Of a stretch of 64,000 bases of DNA, positions 37,684 to 46,934 are shown piece after piece. The DNA lies in contig CP064957.1 of the NCBI GenBank assembly GCA_016699045.1, positions 124,001-188,000 on the forward strand. The letters are read 5' to 3'. The notes beneath the pieces are model-generated. The model saw only the letters and a list, made by a program, of their open reading frames with translations. It was not told the origin of the DNA and made no database searches. Made by a program: the position numbers and the translations under genes. Position 1 is the first letter of the stretch; each line of letters begins with the position of its first letter. This stretch comes from a bacterium. Lineage in GTDB: Bacteria; Babelota; Babeliae; Babelales; RVW-14.

Positions 37684-38628
37684 ATGATCAATGTAGGAAT
37701 TATTGGGCTTGGCCACATGGGAGGCTATCATGCTTCTGTGTGTTCTTTACTCAGCCACGTTAACATCGTTGGCATAGCAGACCCCCACGAAAAAAATTGG
37801 GCAAAAATAAAAAATCAGCACACCATAAAAACGACCAATTATCACGATTGGATTGATCTTGTTGATGCGGTTATTATTGCTGTTCCAACCGATTTTCATT
37901 ATCCAATCGCCAAAGATTGCTTGCAGCGTGGCAAACATGTGTTCATTGAAAAACCACTGACTAAAAGCATCGATGAAGCTGAAGAACTTTTTTCGTTGGC
38001 ATATAAATCAAATTTGGCGCTTCACGTTGGCCATGTTGAACGATTTAATGGCGCCGTACAAGAATTAAAAAAGATTATCGACAAGCCATTTTTGATTGAA
38101 AGTCACCGCATGGGACCATTTCAACCACGCGTGCAAGGTGATAGCTTAATTCTTGATCTTATGATTCATGATCTTGATATTATTTTAAATTTGGTAAATT
38201 CTCCGGTAAAAAAATTGCATACCCACGGCAGCACTTTTCATACCAATTCGTGTGATTTAGCAACGGTGCAAATCCAGTTTGAAAACGGCGTTATCGCCAA
38301 TCTTGTTTCAAGTCGAGTATCGCAAATAAAAAAAAGAACAATGGAAATTCATCAAGAAAATGCCTACATCTTGCTGGACTTTACCACGCAAGATATCGCC
38401 ATTCATCGCCATGCAAGCTCGAGCGTGCACGTTGGTTCAGACGCACTAAAATACAAACAAGAATCGATGATAGAGCATCTCTTTGTTTACAAAGATAATC
38501 CGCTCAAGCTTGAAGTTGAATATTTTATCAACGCTATCAGAAACAAACAAAACCTGTTTAATCCTGAACAGGATCTGAGCGCATTAAACATTACGTTTGA
38601 CATCGAAAGACAATTAGGAATTCGGTGA
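37684..38628 (+). CDS. Gfo/Idh/MocA-family oxidoreductase, possible GnnA
   Basis: 314 residues. N-terminal Rossmann motif VGIIGLGHMGGYHA, EKPLTKS (the conserved Glu-Lys-Pro of the family), and HVERFNGAVQELKK. Between lpxA and lpxI, a natural candidate is GnnA, the UDP-GlcNAc 3-dehydrogenase that with the aminotransferase GnnB makes UDP-GlcNAc3N for lipid A with amide-linked acyl chains. No gnnB is present in the window, so this role is an inference from position. RBS GAGAGG. The stop overlaps the lpxI GTG start. Confidence 0.8.
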   Translation: MINVGIIGLGHMGGYHASVCSLLSHVNIVGIADPHEKNWAKIKNQHTIKTTNYHDWIDLVDAVIIAVPTDFHYPIAKDCLQRGKHVFIEKPLTKSIDEAEELFSLAYKSNLALHVGHVERFNGAVQELKKIIDKPFLIESHRMGPFQPRVQGDSLILDLMIHDLDIILNLVNSPVKKLHTHGSTFHTNSCDLATVQIQFENGVIANLVSSRVSQIKKRTMEIHQENAYILLDFTTQDIAIHRHASSSVHVGSDALKYKQESMIEHLFVYKDNPLKLEVEYFINAIRNKQNLFNPEQDLSALNITFDIERQLGIR

Positions 38629-39437
38629 TCGCGGTTATTGCCGGAACCGGTTCTTTACCACTTGAAGCGTGTAAAGCGCTGCGCGCACAACAAAAAGATT
38701 TCTTTGTTGTCTCGCTCTTTCCTGAAGATAATTTATCGGCATTACAAAATAGTACCGAGAACAAGGCTGACATCATTTGTCAGCCTTGTTACAAAGCAAG
38801 CGCTATCATAGCTCTGCTACAAGAACGCAAAACTAAAAAAATTTTAATGATCGGGAAAGTCGACAAGCAACACTTGCTAAAAAAAATTTCACTCGATTGG
38901 TTTGCCATCAAAATTCTCGCTTCTTTACTTTATAAAAATGACGCATCAATAATGCAACGCGTTGTTGACGAACTTGCCAATTACGGCATGGAAGTTATTA
39001 AACAAGATGATATTTTAAGTTCACTTTTGGTTGAGCCAGATGTTTTAACCGGCAGACTCACGCCAGACATCGAACGCGATATCGAATTGGGGATGCAGAC
39101 CGCTAAACATCTTTCGTTGTGCGATATTGGCCAAACAGTTGTTGTAAAAAATGCCATGGTTTTAGCCGCTGAAGCCATTGAAGGCACTGATGAGTGCATT
39201 AAGCGCGGCATCGCACTTGGCAACGGCAACGTGGTTATTTGCAAAGCCGCACACGCACAACACAACTCACGTTTTGATTTACCAACACTAGGCCCTGCAT
39301 CGTTGGCATCATTAAAAAAAGGCGATGTAAAAGCTATTGCTTGGCTTTCTTCGCACACACTCATTGCCCAGCAACAAGCATTTTTTCAACAAGCACGGGA
39401 ACTTGGCATCATACTTGTTTCTGTTGCTTCTAAATAA
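38625..39437 (+). CDS. lpxI: UDP-2,3-diacylglucosamine pyrophosphatase LpxI
   Basis: 270 residues starting with GTG that overlaps the previous stop (GTGA). The N-terminus AVIAGTGSLPLEACKALRAQ and the C-terminal part with TLGPASLASLKKGDVKAIAW fit the LpxI (DUF1009) family, which replaces LpxH in alpha-proteobacteria and several other phyla. It cleaves UDP-2,3-diacyl-GlcN to lipid X. Its last 52 bases overlap the convergent NlpC/P60 gene. Confidence 0.88.
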   Translation: MIAVIAGTGSLPLEACKALRAQQKDFFVVSLFPEDNLSALQNSTENKADIICQPCYKASAIIALLQERKTKKILMIGKVDKQHLLKKISLDWFAIKILASLLYKNDASIMQRVVDELANYGMEVIKQDDILSSLLVEPDVLTGRLTPDIERDIELGMQTAKHLSLCDIGQTVVVKNAMVLAAEAIEGTDECIKRGIALGNGNVVICKAAHAQHNSRFDLPTLGPASLASLKKGDVKAIAWLSSHTLIAQQQAFFQQARELGIILVSVASK

Positions 39438-40489
39438 GAAAAAATTCCTTTTCGAGAAGCATTGCGTAACTGTTGAACCCACCATGAGCTTGCCAAATAC
39501 GAACGAAAATAAACATAAAATCGTTCAAGCCGTTGACCATCTTTCATCGTTTTCAATAACTGCGGGCTAATACGATCTTTTGCTGAAATCAAACGAGCTC
39601 GATAAGGAAACGGCGCGCGTGACCACGTTACTTCAAGCAACATATCATTGCCAACATACATAACAACATGACACGGATCATAACGCTCTTTAAACCGCGC
39701 AAACATAATTAAATCGCCTGGCTTAAGCTGATCGCCATTTACCGGAACGCCACTTTTGTACTGATCATACACATAAAACGGGATATCAAGCCCATGAGCA
39801 CGATATGCCAAACTCACCAGACCACAGCAGCTCATGCCAGTCAGCATATGTGGATCATGAAAAGAACGACCATAGCGACAAAAGGGCACACCCAAAAATT
39901 TCTTTGCGGTCTCAAGAATATTTGCTCTGAGTTGCTCAACGTTTTCAAGAACTTCACGCGTGCTCTCATACACATCGCCAGCTTGTATCATGCCCACACG
40001 AGCATCCGGCAGCACAACAACCCACCACACTTCATTGAATTTAAATGCACGTAATTTACTGCCAAGCGAAAGGCGCATCACCTGCCGGCTTTCTATGTGC
40101 GGCTCTTCAAAAACATTTGCCCACGGCTGACAAACAATCACACAAGAAGTATCAACAGGCACAGACATACCCACAGCTTGTTGTTTTTCAATCCAACCGC
40201 TATCGCAACGCCAAACTGATTTTTCAAGATCATACACTTTTTGATCAAGCACCTGAACCTGATACCAGTCATCAACTTCCTGCGTTACCAAAACGCGCTC
40301 ACCCAGTAAAAGCTGACATTTGTGTAGCGGATCATCGTGTTCATAAATCACCGTAGCAAGGGACGAATCGCGTTTTTCAGGCTTACTCCGAAGATTAACA
40401 ATGGGCTGGGCAATAACCATCGTTTCTGGTAAAGAACCACTCAATTGAATATAAAAACTACAAAAAATAAGTACCAAAGATCTCTTCAC
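39386..40489 (-). CDS. Secreted NlpC/P60 cell-wall endopeptidase with SH3-like domains
   Basis: 367 residues from a GTG at 40489 that has AGAGAGG 7 bases upstream and begins a clean signal peptide (KRSLVLIFCSFYIQLSG); longer ATG frames lack both. Two SH3-like segments (about 25-190) precede the NlpC/P60 domain, with the nucleophile in SCCGLVSLAYRAHG and the catalytic His in DPCHVVMYVG. Such enzymes cut the D-Glu-diaminopimelate bond of peptidoglycan, usually in cell separation or wall turnover. Convergent with and overlapping lpxI. Confidence 0.88.
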   Translation of the reverse strand: MKRSLVLIFCSFYIQLSGSLPETMVIAQPIVNLRSKPEKRDSSLATVIYEHDDPLHKCQLLLGERVLVTQEVDDWYQVQVLDQKVYDLEKSVWRCDSGWIEKQQAVGMSVPVDTSCVIVCQPWANVFEEPHIESRQVMRLSLGSKLRAFKFNEVWWVVVLPDARVGMIQAGDVYESTREVLENVEQLRANILETAKKFLGVPFCRYGRSFHDPHMLTGMSCCGLVSLAYRAHGLDIPFYVYDQYKSGVPVNGDQLKPGDLIMFARFKERYDPCHVVMYVGNDMLLEVTWSRAPFPYRARLISAKDRISPQLLKTMKDGQRLERFYVYFRSYLASSWWVQQLRNASRKGIFSYLEATETSMMPSSRAC

Positions 40490-40500
40490 GCTCTTACCTC

Positions 40501-40530
40501 TCTGCATTGCACTAATCTGCATTGCACTAA
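40501..40530. repeat. 15-base tandem duplication
   Basis: TCTGCATTGCACTAA occurs twice in direct succession just upstream of the NlpC/P60 gene. A recent slippage duplication; it places an extra in-frame ATG before the true GTG start. Confidence 0.9.
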
Positions 40531-40612
40531 AAAAATTTGCAGCCCTAAGAATATCGTTAATTCATATTCTGCACAAGACCACGGCATGGTGCAGACTGTT
40601 GCGTATCAATAA

Positions 40613-40647
40613 AAAAAGAGCGCGGCTCACAAAAAACCGCGCTCTTT
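40613..40647 (-). terminator. Rho-independent terminator
   Basis: AAAGAGCGCGG/CCGCGCTCTTT with an 11-base loop; on the minus strand a run of seven T follows. It ends the large secreted-protein gene at 40672. Confidence 0.88.
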
Positions 40648-40671
40648 AGTATTATAATATTCAAAAACTAT

Positions 40672-43236
40672 TTAGGCACTTACCGTATTCCAAAGCTTAG
40701 TAACATAATGCTTTGCCTCAGCACCAACTTTTGGTGTAAAAGGACCATAATGCCAAGAAAGATATTCAGCAATTTGTGTCATCAAGTAAGAGCCGGCAAC
40801 GCCGCCAACTTTACCAGCAAGGTTACGGCGAACAGCTTCTATCGCTTTATCAACAATCATATTAATATCGTTGTCACCAGAAAAATGTTGTACCAGTAAC
40901 GCTGCTTCGTAGTAACTAATCAATCCATTTTTTGCCAACTGTGTTAAGCCAAAGCTAATGACGGCTTTATCGCGCATCTCAAGACTTGTCTCATCTTCTT
41001 CCAAATAACCATGCTCAACTAAATAAGGCACTGCCCACTCACGAATACCGGCAAAGTTAGTTTTCAAAAACATTTTTAACATATCAATATAATCATTCCA
41101 CTCGGCAATCATCTCGTCTTTAGATTTTTCAAACACGTCAAGCGCATCGTCTGAAATAAGCCCCACCGCTGCCATGCCGTACGCACAACCATCAGCAACT
41201 CTACTTGCTGCACGCACCATCGCGCCACCATGTTGACGGCCTACAATGGCACCCCAATGCTTACCAATACTTGAAAAAACATAACTCATAATTTGTTGTT
41301 CAACAAAATAAGCATCAACATTAATATTATTTTTTTCAAAGACTTTTTGCATAGCCGCAGCATTATAATTGCACCAAGCTTTTTTTTCCAATTTTGTGGT
41401 AAAAAGACCTACACGTTCTTCACGCAATTTCATAAACCAGGAGCCATACACATCCCATTGATTACAATCAGCAACATTTTTAAGACCGAATGGTTTTTTC
41501 ATAAATACTACCGGCAGCATAACACGCATCATGAACGTCAGAAGTTCTGGTCGTACAACGCCCCACGTGTTTCGTTCAAGGCTTTCAATGACCTGCGGAT
41601 CGGTATGTTCATAAATCTTAACTTCCAACGCATCAGTCATAATATCGCCCAGCTCACGCACCGCATTAAACACGTTACGTCGAATATGCTCATAATCGCT
41701 TGGCCAGAAATCTTTTTCATAGAATGGTTTATCGTAAATTAATTGATAATACGTATAAGCAACCAAGACTCTACCAGCAGCTTGAAAAATTTTAGATGGC
41801 TGTTTATACAAACAACTAGCATTTGAAGATGTTAAAATACGCACAGCCCCAAAACCAGCAAAAAGATTTTGTATCAACTCATTTTTAACATCAATCAGAT
41901 CCCCGCCGCCCATCAATTCTTGTAACAAATTTCCTTGTTCCATTTGATTATTCAACACAATATTAAGCAAATTGCCTTTGGCAAAATCAGAACGAGCATT
42001 AGAGAAATGCCACAATGACAAGGCACCAGACATACCCCAATCAAAAGTATATAACGGCAGCAACCGCTTAGTCCACGCCTCAACATGACCGCTAAACTCA
42101 GGCATATGCATCAAGTGACGAGTCTCGGGCTTGAATAAAGAAATATGCTTGTCCCAGTACATTTCTGCTTTGTAAAGATCAAAGAAGCTGCGGCAAACAT
42201 CGTACGTGTACGCAACACATTTAAATAATTCATGCTTTGATGCACTACTCTCTTTTAAATCAGCACTATCCCAAACCTTCATAAAAGAACTCAAGTTCAC
42301 GCTAAATTTCTGCAAATCACGCTTCCAAACCATCACCGCACGCTTAAGCGTAATCGCATTTTTTTCTTGAGCTTCTTGCGAGTTAACAGCTTCTTGTGCT
42401 TCAATTTCTTTGCCAAGAAGGTTCAGGCTTTTAATAACTTTATTAAACGAAGCAAGCGCTGAAACAAATTTTGAACGCAATGGTTCCAAAACACAATCAA
42501 TCAATGCATCGCTATCTTTGGTCGCAATGACACTCAAAATATCACGCAATAAAACAGCGTCCCGACAACCAGTCTGCAATTCAGGCATCTGCTCGCTCAA
42601 CGTTATAACGTGTACCAGTTGTTTCTCGAGCGCCGCAATATCCTGATACGTATATGGCTCATCAGAACCACGCAACCCAAGGACGTCAGCAGGATTGGCA
42701 AACGCTTCAAGGCTCATACCAAGATCATGCTCAACAGAACCTTTAATCAATTTGTTAAGCTCGCCGGTTATTACTGCCTGTTCCAAATGTTGTAAGCCAC
42801 TAACAAAAGCAGTAATTTCTTCCTTGGTCATAAGATTTTTTTCATAAGCCTGCTCAAGCAACGTATCAACATCGTGACATAACATAATTATTTTTGTACC
42901 GATGCTCAATTGTTCTATCAAAGCGCCATACGAATCTGTTGCGTCCATGATAGAAGCTTGCACATCTTTGGGCAAAAGCTCAAACATAGCTTGCTTACGA
43001 TCAGCAATATTTTGACGATGCTGAACCAATAATTGCATCAACATTTTTTGCAATTCTTCAGGATCAAAATTCATCGTCATCTGAGGAAAACCCCCAGGCG
43101 CTGGCGTAGAAATGGCCTGACCAGAAACTGAAGCAACCGCTTCTTCATCAGCACACAACAGTACTGTGTTATTCAAACTTAAAGCAATACTCAGAATAAA
43201 GGTCAATTTTTGGGTCAATGTTTTTGTTACTATCAT
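40672..43236 (-). CDS. Large secreted protein of unknown function
   Basis: 854 residues from the ATG at 43236, chosen because it starts a signal peptide (LTFILSIALSLNNTVLLCADE) and follows the predicted promoter; the longer frame begins with TTG. After a short Pro/Gly/Met segment (STPAPGGFPQMTMNF) the protein is almost wholly helical, with many aromatic and Leu residues, a few short hydrophobic patches, and no repeats or catalytic motif that I recognise. It has its own promoter and terminator. It may be an outer-membrane-associated or secreted factor specific to this lineage. Confidence 0.7.
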   Translation of the reverse strand: MIVTKTLTQKLTFILSIALSLNNTVLLCADEEAVASVSGQAISTPAPGGFPQMTMNFDPEELQKMLMQLLVQHRQNIADRKQAMFELLPKDVQASIMDATDSYGALIEQLSIGTKIIMLCHDVDTLLEQAYEKNLMTKEEITAFVSGLQHLEQAVITGELNKLIKGSVEHDLGMSLEAFANPADVLGLRGSDEPYTYQDIAALEKQLVHVITLSEQMPELQTGCRDAVLLRDILSVIATKDSDALIDCVLEPLRSKFVSALASFNKVIKSLNLLGKEIEAQEAVNSQEAQEKNAITLKRAVMVWKRDLQKFSVNLSSFMKVWDSADLKESSASKHELFKCVAYTYDVCRSFFDLYKAEMYWDKHISLFKPETRHLMHMPEFSGHVEAWTKRLLPLYTFDWGMSGALSLWHFSNARSDFAKGNLLNIVLNNQMEQGNLLQELMGGGDLIDVKNELIQNLFAGFGAVRILTSSNASCLYKQPSKIFQAAGRVLVAYTYYQLIYDKPFYEKDFWPSDYEHIRRNVFNAVRELGDIMTDALEVKIYEHTDPQVIESLERNTWGVVRPELLTFMMRVMLPVVFMKKPFGLKNVADCNQWDVYGSWFMKLREERVGLFTTKLEKKAWCNYNAAAMQKVFEKNNINVDAYFVEQQIMSYVFSSIGKHWGAIVGRQHGGAMVRAASRVADGCAYGMAAVGLISDDALDVFEKSKDEMIAEWNDYIDMLKMFLKTNFAGIREWAVPYLVEHGYLEEDETSLEMRDKAVISFGLTQLAKNGLISYYEAALLVQHFSGDNDINMIVDKAIEAVRRNLAGKVGGVAGSYLMTQIAEYLSWHYGPFTPKVGAEAKHYVTKLWNTVSA

Positions 43237-43289
43237 TATGTAAAACCAATCTTTTTTTGTAAAATCCCCCACAAGAAAATACCCACGAA

Positions 43290-43305
43290 GCACGAAATTT
43301 CGTGC
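43290..43305 (-). promoter_or_regulatory. 16-bp perfect palindrome over the predicted transcription start
   Basis: GCACGAAATTTCGTGC lies 7-22 bases downstream of the -10 hexamer of the gene at 40672-43236. A perfect dyad at this place suits a repressor operator or a 5' hairpin protecting the mRNA. Confidence 0.5.
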
Positions 43306-43311
43306 CAACCC

Positions 43312-43339
43312 AGTATGTCATTTTTAATATGCCTGTCAA
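43312..43339 (-). promoter_or_regulatory. Sigma70-type promoter of the large secreted-protein gene
   Basis: Minus strand: TTGACA (43339-43334), 16-base spacer, CATACT (43317-43312), with start near 43305. Confidence 0.6.
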
Positions 43340-43568
43340 CCAAAAGCGGCCCTACAAGCAAGTACAATAACGCATTCTTTCAAACTTATGACAAGTTGCC
43401 ACATTCTGCAGGCGACATCAACAACTTATCGCAATTCCTGCAACGATTTAAAAAACAAGCGATTGACGGAAAGAAAATAAACGTATATTTTTTTAACTCG
43501 TGCAACAAGAGTCAATATCACCACAAAAACACAAACATAAACTATTTTTTAACGAAAAGGCTAATTTC

Positions 43569-44174
43569 ATGAATAATAAATTTTTTGTATCATTGGTAAT
43601 GCTTTTAGTACTGATTACAAACAAAACCCCTATTTTGGTGGCATCATCAAAAAACTTACAAGGACCAAGTAACCCAATAATTTTGTCCTATGAATCTGAT
43701 AGTGATTCTTCTGATAACGATTCTTTCGGCGATGATTCTGATAACGAGCTTCAAGATGACAATCAAGACCTAGAAAATCTCAGCGAGGCAGCCCTCAATT
43801 CAGATATTCAAACTCTACAAGACTATCTTTACTTCAATCCAAATGCTATTCACGCTCAAGACCAAGATCAAGCTGGCATACTTCATCGGCTTGCTTTGCG
43901 CAATGATGCACAACTTTCATACCACGAGCAATTAGCAAAAATACAAGTTCTTGTTACGGCAGGCGCAGACATTAATGCGCAGGATTTTAATGGCGACACC
44001 CCACTTCATAAAGCAGCAATGAACGGCCACTATAACGCATTACAAGCCCTTATCGACGCTGGTGCAAATGTAAACATTGCGGCAGACTCAGGAGAAACTC
44101 CGCTCGACACCATTAACCCCAACACCGTAAGACTTAACGAAATTGCGTGTAGGCAAGCCTTGATCAACCGCTAG
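43569..44174 (+). CDS. Secreted ankyrin-repeat protein, acidic N-terminal segment
   Basis: 201 residues from the ATG at 43569 (AAAGG upstream, starts a signal peptide MNNKFFVSLVMLLVLITN); the longer frame adds 23 residues. A strongly acidic Ser/Asp/Asn stretch (about 40-70) precedes two to three ankyrin repeats (about 80-190), including DFNGDTPLHKAAMNGHYNALQALIDAGANVN. First of six plus-strand ankyrin genes in a row. The 260 bases upstream hold no recognised gene. Confidence 0.85.
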   Translation: MNNKFFVSLVMLLVLITNKTPILVASSKNLQGPSNPIILSYESDSDSSDNDSFGDDSDNELQDDNQDLENLSEAALNSDIQTLQDYLYFNPNAIHAQDQDQAGILHRLALRNDAQLSYHEQLAKIQVLVTAGADINAQDFNGDTPLHKAAMNGHYNALQALIDAGANVNIAADSGETPLDTINPNTVRLNEIACRQALINR

Positions 44175-44218
44175 AACTTTTTTTAAGAATATTTTTTTCA
44201 CAAAATCAAACAGTAGCT

Positions 44219-44256
44219 TTATAATGAGCGGCCTAAAAAGTCGCTCATTATAATTT
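44219..44256 (+). terminator. Probable terminator hairpin
   Basis: Perfect 12-bp stem TTATAATGAGCG/CGCTCATTATAA with an 11-base loop, followed by only three T. Confidence 0.5.
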
Positions 44257-44312
44257 AAAAGGTAACTAGCACAAACTAAAAAATAACGCTCAACATCAAT
44301 GGAACTAACTAC

Positions 44313-45383
44313 ATGAACTATAAATTTAGAGTATTTTTTTTGGCATTACTCACGCAGTTTATTCACAATGCTCAAGCGATGCAAATAATCAATCCGTTAC
44401 ATCTGGCTGCAAAAAATGGTGATATCAACACGATCCTCGAACTCACAAAAACAATACCGGTGAATCAACAAGATTCTTTAGGTTTTTCAGCTCTTCACGT
44501 CGCCGCTTTTCACAATCAAGTTAAAACTATTCAGACCCTTCTGAGCATTGAGGCCAACGCAAAAATTACCAACGTTCATGGCCTCACCCCACTCCATTTA
44601 ACTTCAGATCGTCTTTGTCTCAGAATATTTCTCAACGCATGTGGCAACAAATTTATCAACACACAAGATCATTATGGCAACACACCTTTGCTTATTGCCA
44701 TCACAAACAACCGCAGCAACGAATACATAAAAGAACTTATTAAATGGCGCGCTGACGTAAACATTCCCAATGCTGGCGGGTTTACACCGCTCTATTGCGC
44801 TACCGCAGCTGACAACACAGACATCATGACGGCTTTAATCTTTGCCGGAGCAGAATTGGACACTAAAAATCACACACTTGATACCGCACCATTACACATT
44901 GCTGCCATGAAGGAAGACTCAACATGCCTTCAACTACTTATTAAGGCAGGAGCAGATGTTGATTTGCCTGGTGTTGATGACAACTTTACGCCACTACATA
45001 TCGCAGCCCTTTATGATACGAGCCAAAACGCGCAAATATTATTGGATGAAGGCGCCAATCACGCCATAAAAAGTACTATTCGCCAATCAACGCCCCTTGA
45101 TCTTGCACTTGAATATAATAACTTTCAATCAGCAAACATAATCTCTCTGGCTATCCAGCATCGGGCTTCTTATTACCAAGAACCATCATCAGATGGTAGC
45201 GCTAAAATATCGGTCATCCCTCAGCTTGAAGGACAGGAAGATGTTTTGATCCGACCTCAAAAAAAGCGCTTCAATAAGCCAAGAAAAAGCGTAATTAAAA
45301 ACGTTGTCCCCGCCTATCGGCTACCTCAAATTACCACTTTTAAAAAAGCAAAACGATTAAAGAAGGTTGAACACGCAAGCTAG
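44313..45383 (+). CDS. Secreted ankyrin-repeat protein, eight repeats
   Basis: 356 residues. Signal peptide at about 1-22 (cleavage near AQAM). About eight ankyrin repeats fill residues 25-280 (NPLHLAAKNGDINTIL, GFSALHVAAFHNQVKTIQTLL, HGLTPLHL, YGNTPLLIAI, GFTPLYCATAADN, APLHIAAMKEDS, NFTPLHIAALYDT). The tail of about 70 residues is basic (RPQKKRFNKPRKS, KKAKRLKKVEHAS), unlike the acidic tails of the next four genes. Presumed exported; host target unknown. Confidence 0.87.
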   Translation: MNYKFRVFFLALLTQFIHNAQAMQIINPLHLAAKNGDINTILELTKTIPVNQQDSLGFSALHVAAFHNQVKTIQTLLSIEANAKITNVHGLTPLHLTSDRLCLRIFLNACGNKFINTQDHYGNTPLLIAITNNRSNEYIKELIKWRADVNIPNAGGFTPLYCATAADNTDIMTALIFAGAELDTKNHTLDTAPLHIAAMKEDSTCLQLLIKAGADVDLPGVDDNFTPLHIAALYDTSQNAQILLDEGANHAIKSTIRQSTPLDLALEYNNFQSANIISLAIQHRASYYQEPSSDGSAKISVIPQLEGQEDVLIRPQKKRFNKPRKSVIKNVVPAYRLPQITTFKKAKRLKKVEHAS

Positions 45384-45436
45384 AAACCGCTATTTATGGT
45401 CATTTTTCTTAAAAAATCTTTCATATTTGATTATTT

Positions 45437-45465
45437 TTGACAAATTGCAAATAATTAATTATGAT
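45437..45465 (+). promoter_or_regulatory. Sigma70-type promoter of the ankyrin array
   Basis: TTGACA, 17-base spacer, TATGAT: the strongest promoter match in this array, about 70 bases before the gene at 45535. It may drive that gene and the one at 46404. Confidence 0.65.
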
Positions 45466-45534
45466 TATTACAAGTCAAAAAAAGAGCATTTTGCCATAAT
45501 AATTCAATCACAATTTAAATAGAGGGATTGCATC

Positions 45535-46356
45535 ATGAATAAGAAATTTTTAGGGACACTATTCGTTACGTTGGCTTTTGCCGCAAACGCTATGCCGGCA
45601 GCACATCAAGCAATCGATGAGGCAGCTGATGAGGCCGAAAACCAAGAACTTTTTAATGCAGTCGAAACTGGTAATATTGAATATTTACAAGAATTTTTAA
45701 GAAACGGGATCGATGTCAATACTAAAAACGACTATGACGAAACACTTCTTCACATTGCCGCTTCCAGAGGTCAGTCTGAATGCGTACAAGAACTCTTAGC
45801 ACACAATGCAGATTTTGAGGCCATTGAACTAGATGGCATGACGCCACTTTATTACGCCAGCAATACTGCATGCACACAACTATTACTAGAAAAAGGCGCC
45901 AATCCCAATATTTGCGATACATGCTACCATGAAATCCCCCTTCACGAGGCAGTACAAACAGGAAACCTTGAACAAGCAATTCTTCTTATTAAACACGGAT
46001 CTCTCTGCAATGCCAAAGATATCGATGGCAACACCCCCCTTCATTTAGCAGCACTTTCAGGCCACCTCGACTGCGTACAATATTTGCTAGAAAGCGGTGC
46101 CAACCTTGAAGCAACAAATAACGATGGCCAAACAGCTAAAGATCGAGCAAGACTCAACGGCCACCAAAACGTTGTAGAATTGTTAGAATATTGGGCTGAA
46201 ATTCCTGACATCAAAGAACCTGAAGAAGAAAATAATGGCAAAGAAGAAATTGTTGAAGTCGAAGAACCAAGCAAAAAAAGAAAGCATGATGATGATAACA
46301 ACGGCCCTGTAAGCAAGAAAGCAAAAACAGAAAGCTCGTCGTCAAATCAACAATAA
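45535..46356 (+). CDS. Secreted ankyrin-repeat protein with NLS-like tail
   Basis: 273 residues. Signal peptide MNKKFLGTLFVTLAFAANA, nearly the same as in the two following genes. Five to six ankyrin repeats (about 35-220; DETLLHIAASRGQSECVQELL, GMTPLYYASN, HEIPLHEAVQTGN, GNTPLHLAALSGHLDCVQYLL). The tail starts PDIKEPEEEN, related to the KEPE tail of its neighbours, then has two basic clusters (KKRK and KKAK) 11 residues apart, as in bipartite nuclear localisation signals. AGAGGGA precedes the ATG. Confidence 0.88.
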   Translation: MNKKFLGTLFVTLAFAANAMPAAHQAIDEAADEAENQELFNAVETGNIEYLQEFLRNGIDVNTKNDYDETLLHIAASRGQSECVQELLAHNADFEAIELDGMTPLYYASNTACTQLLLEKGANPNICDTCYHEIPLHEAVQTGNLEQAILLIKHGSLCNAKDIDGNTPLHLAALSGHLDCVQYLLESGANLEATNNDGQTAKDRARLNGHQNVVELLEYWAEIPDIKEPEEENNGKEEIVEVEEPSKKRKHDDDNNGPVSKKAKTESSSSNQQ

Positions 46357-46403
46357 GTACGTTTAAGTAATTTTAGTTTTAGTAATTTTTGGGGGATTAA
46401 ATC

Positions 46404-46931
46404 ATGAATAAAAAATTTTTAGGAGCATTGTTTTGTGCTTTAGCTTTTACCGCCAACGTCATGCGTGCAGCTAACGGCGAATGGACACCACTTCATCAAA
46501 CAGCAAAGGCTGGCAACTCCGCACAGGTAAGAATTCTGATAGCAGGTAATGCCGATATTCATGCACAAGACAACGACGGCTGGACACCGCTTCATGTTGC
46601 TACCATATTAGGCCGTACTAAATACGCTGAACTACTTTTACTCCATAATGCCTGCGTTAATGCACAAGACAACAACGGCTTAACGCCACTTCATCATGCT
46701 GCTTTTTGGGGTCATACCGAAATCGTTACACTACTTTTACAGCATGGTGCTAATACTGACAACACGACAAACAAGGGCAAAACAGCAGAAGCCCTTGCAC
46801 AAGAAAATAGCCAGGAAGATGTCGTTAAAATTTTACAAAATTGGGATAACCTTCTAGAAATCAAAGAGCCAGAAAACGCCGCAGACGAAGAAGCTGCAAG
46901 CGCTTCAAGCGCGCCTTCGAATCAAGAATAA
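46404..46931 (+). CDS. Secreted ankyrin-repeat protein with conserved AADEEAASASS tail
   Basis: 175 residues: signal peptide (MNKKFLGALFCALAFTANVMRA), three to four ankyrin repeats (WTPLHQTAKAGNSAQVRIL, GWTPLHVATILGRTKYAELLL, GLTPLHHAAFWGHTEIVTLLL) and a tail IKEPENAADEEAASASSAPS. The 3' 50-60 bases are the same as in the gene at 47184. GGGGGATTAAATC leads the ATG. It is followed by a decayed piece of ftsW. Confidence 0.88.
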   Translation: MNKKFLGALFCALAFTANVMRAANGEWTPLHQTAKAGNSAQVRILIAGNADIHAQDNDGWTPLHVATILGRTKYAELLLLHNACVNAQDNNGLTPLHHAAFWGHTEIVTLLLQHGANTDNTTNKGKTAEALAQENSQEDVVKILQNWDNLLEIKEPENAADEEAASASSAPSNQE

Positions 46932-46934
46932 AAA

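Noticed and set aside
40672..43236. The large secreted protein as an autotransporter or protease.
   Set aside because: No beta-barrel C-terminus with a terminal aromatic residue, no repeats and no catalytic motif was found.
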